A DNA stretch of 64,000 nucleotides from Candidatus Pelagibacter giovannonii (lineage in GTDB: Bacteria; Pseudomonadota; Alphaproteobacteria; Pelagibacterales; Pelagibacteraceae): the NCBI RefSeq assembly GCF_012276695.1, contig NZ_CP038852.1, positions 992,001-1,056,000 on the forward strand, given 5' to 3'. Each line of letters starts with the position of its first letter. Positions within the stretch are counted from its first letter, which is position 1. This document shows, piece after piece, positions 58,359 to 64,000 of the stretch. The notes beneath the pieces were generated by a model. It was given only the letters and a program-made list of their open reading frames with translations, did not search any database and was not told the origin of the DNA. A program made the translations under genes and the position numbers.

Positions 58359-59425
58359 TTTTTAGAAATTAATCTTTGTCTTAAATTATCAATTGGCACA
58401 GAAACACCATTCACTGTGCAATGCCAATAAGTCCATCCATTACAGCTTTCAGAGCCAAGTATTGTTGCTGCAACTTTATGAATCGATCCTTCAGCTTGAT
58501 TATGTTTGATGCTTCCATCTGCCATAATCTTTGCAACTATCTTTTTTTTTTGATCAAAGATACTTGTTCCAGGCTTTATTATTCCAAGCTCTACCAAAGA
58601 TCCAAAAGGTATTCTAGGTTTGGATCTATTATTTTTTAGAGTGTCTAAGAAATTATCTTCCAAAGGTTTTGTATTCTTTAACCTTTCTACTGCTGCTTTA
58701 AAATAGATCTTCTCTTTTTCTATACCATAATACTTTCTACCTAATTTTTTTGCAACAGTTGCAGTTGTTCCAGATCCTAAGAATGGATCTAAAATTAAAT
58801 CGTCCTTATTTGATGATGCTAATAAAACTCTATGTAATAAAGATTCTGGTTTTTGAGTAGAGTGAACTTTTTTCCCATTTTTTTTAAGTCGCTCTGCTCC
58901 GTTACAAATAGGTAAATTCCAATCAGATCTCATTTGAAGATCATCATTTAAACATTTCAAAGATTGATAGTTAAAAGTATATTTTGACTTTTCGCTTTTA
59001 GAAGCCCAAATTAAAGTTTCATGAGCATTCGTAAATCTTGTTCCTCTAAAATTAGGCATCGGGTTATTCTTATTCCAGATAACATCGTTTAAAATCCAAA
59101 AACCTAAATTCTGTATTGCAGTTCCTACTCTAAAAATATTATGATAACTTCCTATGACCCAGATGGCTCCATCTTTTTTTAATATTCTTCTACATTCTGA
59201 AAGCCAAGCAACTGTAAAGTCGTCATATTTTTTAAAGCTTTCAAACTGATCCCATTTATCATTAACAGCACTGACTTTGCTTCTGTCTGGTCTTGTAAGG
59301 GAATTTTTTAATTGTAAATTGTATGGTGGATCAGCAAAAACAAGATCAAAGGTTTCGCTTGGAATTTTTTTTAATTCCTCAAGACTGTCACCATTAATAA
59401 TCTTATTTTTATAATTATTTTCCAT
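58355..59425 (-). CDS. ccrM: CcrM-type adenine DNA methyltransferase (GANTC)
   Basis: The 356-residue enzyme has the beta-class order: the catalytic DPPY at 32-35 in FADPPYNLQL, a target region, and the SAM-binding DPFLGSGTTATVAKKLGRKYYGIE. The C-terminal 90 residues include a conserved KAAVERLKNTK linker and a terminal domain with EGSIHKVAATILGSESCNGW, characteristic of CcrM proteins in alphaproteobacteria, which methylate A in GANTC late in the cell cycle. The gene is monocistronic or follows rnhB by 121 bp. Two GANTC sites lie in its own leader. Confidence 0.93.
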   Translation of the reverse strand: MENNYKNKIINGDSLEELKKIPSETFDLVFADPPYNLQLKNSLTRPDRSKVSAVNDKWDQFESFKKYDDFTVAWLSECRRILKKDGAIWVIGSYHNIFRVGTAIQNLGFWILNDVIWNKNNPMPNFRGTRFTNAHETLIWASKSEKSKYTFNYQSLKCLNDDLQMRSDWNLPICNGAERLKKNGKKVHSTQKPESLLHRVLLASSNKDDLILDPFLGSGTTATVAKKLGRKYYGIEKEKIYFKAAVERLKNTKPLEDNFLDTLKNNRSKPRIPFGSLVELGIIKPGTSIFDQKKKIVAKIMADGSIKHNQAEGSIHKVAATILGSESCNGWTYWHCTVNGVSVPIDNLRQRLISKN

Positions 59426-59442
59426 TTTCTATAAAACAATTA

Positions 59443-59458
59443 GACTCCAAACAGATTC
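59443..59458 (-). promoter_or_regulatory. Pair of GANTC methylation sites in the ccrM leader
   Basis: GACTC (59443-59447) and GATTC (59454-59458) lie 18-33 nt before the ccrM start codon, 11 bp apart. In Caulobacter the ccrM promoter region contains two GANTC sites whose methylation state links expression to replication; the arrangement here is similar. Regulation is inferred. Confidence 0.6.
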
Positions 59459-59473
59459 CACGGTCAACTTGTG

Positions 59474-59494
59474 ATTGAATTAAATTCATTCAAT
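59474..59494. promoter_or_regulatory. Inverted repeat upstream of ccrM
   Basis: A perfect 7-bp inverted repeat ATTGAAT/ATTCAAT with 7-nt spacer (59474-59480 and 59488-59494) encloses a 13-bp palindrome TGAATTAAATTCA (59476-59488). It lies about 50-70 bp before the ccrM start and could be an operator or part of the promoter. The AT composition weakens the case. Confidence 0.4.
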
Positions 59495-59546
59495 GTGTGT
59501 TTATTATTTATCAAACAACCAGATCTTGTGTCGTTATTATTAGGAT

Positions 59547-60107
59547 TTATATCAGATCACTAATAGGTGAAAATGTTTTACGGTGATATTTGGTAATACC
59601 AAATTGCTTAATTGCTTTTAAATGTTCTTTGGTTCCATAACCAGAGTTTGTATCCCATCCATAATTATTAAATTCTTTTGAAAGTTTTGTAATAAATTTA
59701 TCTCTACTGACTTTTGCAATAATTGATGCAGCAGAAATGCTTGGAATTTTTTGATCTCCTTTAATTATATATTTTAATTTATAGTTTTTTAGGTCAGGCA
59801 GTTTGTTGCCATCAATTAAAACAAGTGAAGGTTTTGTTTTTAACTTAAGAATAGCTCTTTTCATTGCAAGTAAACTTGCATGCAATATATTAATTTTTTC
59901 AATTTCTTTAGTCGACGCCTGACCTATAGCCCATATAGAATTTTTTTTAATATATTTTTCAAGCTCTTCTCTTTTGTCTTTTGTTAAAGTTTTTGAATCT
60001 TTTAATAATTTTTTATCAATAGAGTTATTTAATATGACAGCTGCTGCATAAACGGGTCCGATTAAGCATCCTCTACCAACTTCATCAACACCTGCTAAGA
60101 TTTTCAT
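59547..60107 (-). CDS. rnhB: Ribonuclease HII
   Basis: The 186-residue protein carries the type 2 RNase H motifs: VDEVGRGCLIGPVYAAAVIL (Asp8, Glu9), LIDGN (third acidic residue) and SIAAASIIAKVSRDKFI with YGYGTKEHL-like SGYGTKEHL. It removes single ribonucleotides and RNA:DNA hybrids. Its start overlaps the UDG gene stop by 1 nt, so the two DNA-maintenance genes are on one transcript. Confidence 0.95.
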   Translation of the reverse strand: MKILAGVDEVGRGCLIGPVYAAAVILNNSIDKKLLKDSKTLTKDKREELEKYIKKNSIWAIGQASTKEIEKINILHASLLAMKRAILKLKTKPSLVLIDGNKLPDLKNYKLKYIIKGDQKIPSISAASIIAKVSRDKFITKLSKEFNNYGWDTNSGYGTKEHLKAIKQFGITKYHRKTFSPISDLI

Positions 60108-60838
60108 TAAATGGATAGTTTTAGTTCAAAGATTCTTTGCTTAATTTTTTTTAAGTCATCCCATGAATATTTTTTGTTTTCAGGAGCTCTTAAAAGATAA
60201 GAGGGGTTAAATGTTATGATAACATTGTAGTTTGTATTCTTGACAATTACTTCTTTCCATTTTCCTCTCTCAATGGAAATTTTACTATTTAAACCTGTTA
60301 AAGATTCCATAGCAGTACTACCCATAAGAATTATTATTTTAGGATTTATTATTGAAATATGTTTTTGTACAAATTGAGAATATCTTTTAATTTCTGTAGA
60401 GTTTGGCTTTCGATCTTCAGGGGGCCTAAAGTTTACAGCATATGTTGTATAAATATTTTGTTTTTCAATATTTATTGCAATTAGCATTTTTTTTAAAAGA
60501 TCTCCTACCTCACCCATAAAAGTTAATCCGGAGTTATCTTCTTCAACACCTGGGGCCTCACCGATTATCATTATTGGGCTATTAATATTTCCATCTCCTA
60601 AAACCATCTTTTTTGAATTATTCTTTAAATTACAATCGCTAATTGAGTTTATTTGTTCTTTAAGATCCATAAGCTCTTTAACTTTATCTATTTTTTGAAT
60701 ATTCAGATCTTTTTTTAAATCATTACTAGTATTTTTTAGTCTATTGATTGGGTTTTCATCAAAAATAAAGTCAGATCCAGTAGAGTTTAAAAACTCAGAG
60801 TCAAAATTCGTTTTTTGATTTATTAATTTTTTAGACAT
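60107..60838 (-). CDS. Uracil-DNA glycosylase, family 4-like
   Basis: The 243-residue protein has the UDG family 4/5 core: MIIGEAPGVEEDNSGLTFMG near residue 95-115, a distal YAVNFRPPEDRKP motif, and a late FNPSYLLRAPENK (catalytic His is replaced by the N-P-S form). Family 4 enzymes normally carry a 4Fe-4S cluster through four Cys. Only one Cys (DCNLKN) is present in the first half and the second pair (CRPP...C) reads NFRPP...Y, so the cluster may be lost. It removes uracil from DNA. It is divergent from the TPR gene with 11 bp between starts. Confidence 0.82.
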   Translation of the reverse strand: MSKKLINQKTNFDSEFLNSTGSDFIFDENPINRLKNTSNDLKKDLNIQKIDKVKELMDLKEQINSISDCNLKNNSKKMVLGDGNINSPIMIIGEAPGVEEDNSGLTFMGEVGDLLKKMLIAINIEKQNIYTTYAVNFRPPEDRKPNSTEIKRYSQFVQKHISIINPKIIILMGSTAMESLTGLNSKISIERGKWKEVIVKNTNYNVIITFNPSYLLRAPENKKYSWDDLKKIKQRIFELKLSI

Positions 60839-60849
60839 AGAATAGCCAA

Positions 60850-62535
60850 ATGTTGCTAAAGTTTTTTAAATTATTTTTAATATTATTACTTTATCAGAGT
60901 CCATTATACTCAAAAAATAACAGTTTAAACGATTTTAATGCGAGGTATTTGTCTAATTATTTTTCAGGAATTGTAGCTTATGAAAATCTAGATAATACGG
61001 AAGCTTTAAAATTTTTTAATTCATCAAAAATATTAATAAAACAGCATGATGCCTATCTTGAGAGGTATGTTTTTTCTTTAGTGCTTGATGGTAAAGTTAA
61101 GAAAGCAATTAATCAAGTTAAACAGAACTCAACAAAAAACAACTCTGACTTTTTTCAGGCTAACCTGTTACTGGCAGTTGATAGTTTAAAGAAAAAAAAC
61201 TTTAAAAAAAGTAAAGTTTATATCGATAGATCATATGAATTTATTAACAACGATAGGCTTTCTCTAATCATTGCAGAAACCTTCAAACAATATTTATCAG
61301 TTTTTGAAGAAAAAAAATTAATGAAGCAAAAAAATACGTTTGGAAATTTTTCATTTATTAACGAAGTTTTTCAACGATGTTATTTGAATGATAAAGATAC
61401 TGAGAGGTATTTTAATACATTAATTAATTCACAAAACGATGCTGATTATTCAAGATATACATTTTTTTTGATCAGTTATTTAATCGAGAATGACAATTAT
61501 GATAAGGCAAAAAAAATTACTAATAATTTTGATTATTTAAATTCATCAGTATTAATTTCTCAAGGTAAAAAATGGATAGAGGATAAAAACTTAGGTAATT
61601 TTCAAGATATTTTCTTATGCACTAATGCGAATGATATCGTTAGTGAGCTTTTTTTTCTAATAGCAAATCTCTATTCATCTCAAAATGATTATGAGAAATC
61701 AAATTTTTACTTAAACATAGCAAACTATTTAAATCCTAAATTTATTTTCAATTTGTCTCTATTAGCTGAAAATTATTATTTGAATGATGATTATTCCAAT
61801 ACATTAAAAACTCTCAAAGTATTTGATAAAAAGCATGAATTTTATTATTGGTTTAAGTTAAAAAAAGAGTCTCAAATTATTTTAAAAAAGTCTGATCAAG
61901 AAACATCTCTAAATTTTATCAATGAAAAATTTAAAGAAATTAAAAACCCAAATAAAAAATTTTTATTTGATATCGCAAATACGCATAAAAATGCAAAAAG
62001 ATATATTGAAGCGATAAGTTTTTACGATCAAATACTTTTAAAAATGGACGTTAATTCAGACTTATACGCTGAAATATTATATAGGCGTGGAGGAAGTTAT
62101 GAAAGATCTGGAGATTATATAAAAGCAGATAAAGATTTATTAAAATCTCTAGAAGCCAACCCAGATGATGCTTATGTTTTAAATTATTTAGCTTATTCAT
62201 GGCTGGAAAGAGAACATAAAATTGAAACAGCTCTTAAGATGCTTGAAAAAGCTTATGCAGCCAGAAGCAACGATCCATATATTATTGATTCAATTGGTTG
62301 GGCATATTACTTGGTTGAAGAATATGAGAAGGCAGAAAATTTTCTTAAAAGAGCGGTTGAATTAATGCCTCAGGATCCAATAGTTAACGATCATTATGGT
62401 GATATTCTTTGGCAGTTGGATAGAAAAATTCAAGCAAGATATTTTTGGCAAGCTGTTTTAAATTTAGATGAAACAGAAGATACCATGAAAGAAACTATTA
62501 AAAATAAATTAATAGAGGGATTAAAAAATTCCTAA
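60850..62535 (+). CDS. Exported TPR-repeat protein
   Basis: The 561-residue protein has a signal peptide (MLLKFFKLFLILLLYQSPLYSK) and several tetratricopeptide repeats. The clearest are in the last 200 residues: AEILYRRGGSYERSGDYIKAD, PDDAYVLNYLAYSWLERE, DPYIIDSIGWAYYLVEEYEKAENFLKRA and VNDHYGDILWQLDRK. The N-terminal half is divergent. Such proteins often have adaptor roles in the envelope. It lies 3 nt upstream of ispE, so transcription is probably joint. Confidence 0.82.
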   Translation: MLLKFFKLFLILLLYQSPLYSKNNSLNDFNARYLSNYFSGIVAYENLDNTEALKFFNSSKILIKQHDAYLERYVFSLVLDGKVKKAINQVKQNSTKNNSDFFQANLLLAVDSLKKKNFKKSKVYIDRSYEFINNDRLSLIIAETFKQYLSVFEEKKLMKQKNTFGNFSFINEVFQRCYLNDKDTERYFNTLINSQNDADYSRYTFFLISYLIENDNYDKAKKITNNFDYLNSSVLISQGKKWIEDKNLGNFQDIFLCTNANDIVSELFFLIANLYSSQNDYEKSNFYLNIANYLNPKFIFNLSLLAENYYLNDDYSNTLKTLKVFDKKHEFYYWFKLKKESQIILKKSDQETSLNFINEKFKEIKNPNKKFLFDIANTHKNAKRYIEAISFYDQILLKMDVNSDLYAEILYRRGGSYERSGDYIKADKDLLKSLEANPDDAYVLNYLAYSWLEREHKIETALKMLEKAYAARSNDPYIIDSIGWAYYLVEEYEKAENFLKRAVELMPQDPIVNDHYGDILWQLDRKIQARYFWQAVLNLDETEDTMKETIKNKLIEGLKNS

Positions 62536-62538
62536 ATT

Positions 62539-63384
62539 ATGAATAGTTTTAAGATAAAGTCTTATGCAAAGATAAATTTAGCTCTGAACGTTACTGGAAA
62601 AAAATCAAAGCTTCATAATATTGAAAGTTTAATTTCTTTTATTGATTTACATGATTCAATCACACTAAGAGAAAGCAAAATAAAACAGCATAAAATAAAT
62701 TTTTTTGGAAAGTTTTCTAAAAATATTAGTAAAATTAATACCATTTCAAAATTGCTAAAAATTTTAGATAATAAAAACCTTTTAAATAATAAAAAATATG
62801 AAATTAAAGTTATAAAAAATATACCCCAAAAAGCAGGAATGGGAGGTGGATCCATGAATGCTGCCAGTCTATTAAATTTTTTTATTGAAAAAAAAATAAT
62901 TAAATTAAAAAAAAGTGAGATAAGAAAAATAAGTAATGAAATAGGATCAGATGTTATCTTAGGTATAAAGCCATCATTTGCTATTCTTTTATCTAATGGA
63001 GATATTAAAAAATATAAAAATAAAATTAAATTTTATATATTAGTTGCGAAACCTAACTTTGGATGTTCTACAAAATATATTTATTCTAAAGTTAATTCAT
63101 TCTCCAAACCACAATTCAATCCTCCTAAACAGAAACTATTTGAAGCAAAATATTTAAAAAATTTAGACAATCATCTTGAAAAGGTTGCCTTAAATAAATA
63201 TCCGGAACTTAAAATAATTAAATCTTACCTCAGCGGTTTACATGATACTCTATTTGCTAGAATGTCTGGATCAGGATCCTCAATAGTGGCTTATTTTCAT
63301 TCCAAAAAGGCCTGCAAAAAAGCCTGCAGTCAATATAAACGAAAATTTAATAGCCACTGGTGTATTGAATCAAAAACTATATAA
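62539..63384 (+). CDS. ispE: 4-diphosphocytidyl-2-C-methyl-D-erythritol kinase IspE
   Basis: The 281-residue GHMP kinase begins SYAKINLALNVTGKKSKLHNI and has the ATP-binding loop IPQKAGMGGGSMNAAS (residues 95-110) and the C-terminal ARMSGSGSSIVAYF motif. It phosphorylates CDP-ME in the MEP pathway. With ispH it is the second MEP gene in the window. The TPR gene precedes it; a run of T residues and the tRNA-Gln gene follow. Confidence 0.93.
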   Translation: MNSFKIKSYAKINLALNVTGKKSKLHNIESLISFIDLHDSITLRESKIKQHKINFFGKFSKNISKINTISKLLKILDNKNLLNNKKYEIKVIKNIPQKAGMGGGSMNAASLLNFFIEKKIIKLKKSEIRKISNEIGSDVILGIKPSFAILLSNGDIKKYKNKIKFYILVAKPNFGCSTKYIYSKVNSFSKPQFNPPKQKLFEAKYLKNLDNHLEKVALNKYPELKIIKSYLSGLHDTLFARMSGSGSSIVAYFHSKKACKKACSQYKRKFNSHWCIESKTI

Positions 63385-63415
63385 TTTTTTTTTTTGTGAT
63401 ATATGCAACTAATAT

Positions 63416-63489
63416 TGGCCCATGGTGAAGTGGTATCACATCTGTTTTTGGTACAGAGATCCGAGGTTCGAATCCTTGTGGGCCAGCCA
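63416..63489 (+). tRNA. tRNA-Gln (anticodon TTG)
   Basis: A 74-nt cloverleaf: acceptor stem TGGCCCA (63416-63422) pairs with TGGGCCA (63479-63485), followed by discriminator G and an encoded CCA end (63487-63489). The anticodon stem is TCTGT/ACAGA with loop TTTTGGT, so the anticodon is TTG (63448-63450), which reads CAA and by wobble CAG. The T arm has GGTTCGAATCC. Confidence 0.95.
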
Positions 63490-63492
63490 TAT

Positions 63493-64000
63493 ATGAATAA
63501 CTTATTAGATAAAATTTTTTTTAGATCTCAAAACCTTAATCACATAAATTTAGGCTTCAAAAATATTAAAAAAGAAACAGAGGCTTCAAAAATATTTGAA
63601 GCAATTCATTCATACACTAGCAATAGTGAAATCCGTTATGTTGGTGGATGTGTAAGAAAGATTATCAATAAAGAAAGATATGACGATATAGATTTAGCAG
63701 TAAATCTAAATCCAAAAGAGGTATGTGAGGCCCTTACTATAAAAGGCATAAAGTATTACGAGAGTGGAATAGAACATGGAACAATTACAGCGTTAATTAA
63801 TGACATAAAGTTTGAAATTACATCATTAAGAAAAGACGTTGATACAGATGGACGACACGCAAAAGTAGAGTTTTCTGATAGTTGGAAAGATGATGCTTCT
63901 AGAAGAGATTTTACTATCAATTCTATTTATGCTGATATTGAAGGAAATTTATTTGACCCATTTGATGGAAAGAAAGATTTAGAAAATGGAAAAATTAATT
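63493..64000 (+). CDS. CCA-adding enzyme / poly(A) polymerase family nucleotidyltransferase (3' partial)
   Basis: The ATG at 63493 lies 3 nt after the tRNA 3' end; the frame is open to the window edge, 169 residues visible. It shows the class II nucleotidyltransferase motif RYVGGCVRKIINKERYDDID (GG...D.D active site), LRKDVDTDGRHAKVEF, and RRDFTINSIYADIEG, FDPFDGKKDLENG, all of tRNA nucleotidyltransferase/PcnB. It would add or repair the 3' CCA of tRNAs or polyadenylate RNA. The C-terminal RNA-binding part lies beyond the window. Confidence 0.92.
   Translation, partial: MNNLLDKIFFRSQNLNHINLGFKNIKKETEASKIFEAIHSYTSNSEIRYVGGCVRKIINKERYDDIDLAVNLNPKEVCEALTIKGIKYYESGIEHGTITALINDIKFEITSLRKDVDTDGRHAKVEFSDSWKDDASRRDFTINSIYADIEGNLFDPFDGKKDLENGKIN

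Noticed and set aside
59474..59494. CtrA binding site considered upstream of ccrM
   Set aside because: No TTAA-N7-TTAA or TTAACCAT-type half-site pair was found; only the inverted repeat and GANTC sites are reported.

Overview
The window looks like a piece of a SAR11-type alphaproteobacterial chromosome (Candidatus Pelagibacter or a close relative). This is inferred from very AT-rich DNA, extreme compaction (no gap between genes above about 200 bp, many stop/start overlaps), and an alphaproteobacterial gene set: CcrM-type methylase, an a/b'/b/c F0 ATP synthase with AtpI, a coxBA-ctaB-ctaG-coxC cluster, DUF2093, a TIGR01459-type HAD protein, and a retinal pathway ending in a Blh-type dioxygenase. 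No insertion sequence, prophage, CRISPR array or rRNA operon is visible. One tRNA gene is present.

Layout. 1-6.2 kb: membrane J-domain protein (partial), glycosyltransferase, DapA-family aldolase, cyclopropane fatty acid synthase, a lysine-repeat coiled-coil protein, TPR, DCC and rhodanese proteins. 6.2-15.3 kb: tldD-tldE protease pair, an FAD oxidoreductase, a YczE-like membrane protein, typA, and a DEAD-box helicase with a 96-bp tandem repeat in its tail. 15.2-17.5 kb: groES-groEL with a recognisable sigma-32 promoter and a terminator. 17.5-24.1 kb: HAD hydrolase, ribF, ileS, lspA, lipoprotein, pgi. 24-31.7 kb: rsmD-purD, then a lipid A/Kdo run (ubiA-msbA-waaA-lpxK-lpxL). 31.8-35.4 kb: a redox module (quinone oxidoreductase, pirin, CDGSH protein) divergent from an HxlR regulator. 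35.4-43.5 kb: rsmE, then a cytochrome c oxidase operon that runs on into thrC and a peroxiredoxin.

43.5-56.2 kb is the most notable part. Fifteen minus-strand genes follow each other with no gap above 39 bp: DUF721, dsbA-like, smc, atpI-B-E-F'-F (F0 sector), crtI-crtB-crtY-blh (retinal synthesis), ispH (isoprenoid supply), thrB, rnhA. The SMC protein is only 857 residues long and seems to lack the hinge domain. The machinery that consumes the proton gradient sits directly upstream of the genes that make the chromophore for light-driven proton pumping.

56.2-64 kb: mutY, whose start codon abuts that of the divergent DUF721 gene; an FAD monooxygenase; ccrM with two GANTC sites in its own leader; rnhB; a family-4-like uracil-DNA glycosylase; a TPR lipoprotein or exported protein; ispE; tRNA-Gln; and the start of a CCA-adding enzyme gene 3 nt after the tRNA. 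Everything seen fits a streamlined, aerobic, photoheterotroph-type marine cell. I found no plainly unknown multi-gene system. The best leads are the F0/retinal superoperon, the hinge-less SMC, the GANTC sites at promoters, and the low-complexity repeat proteins.
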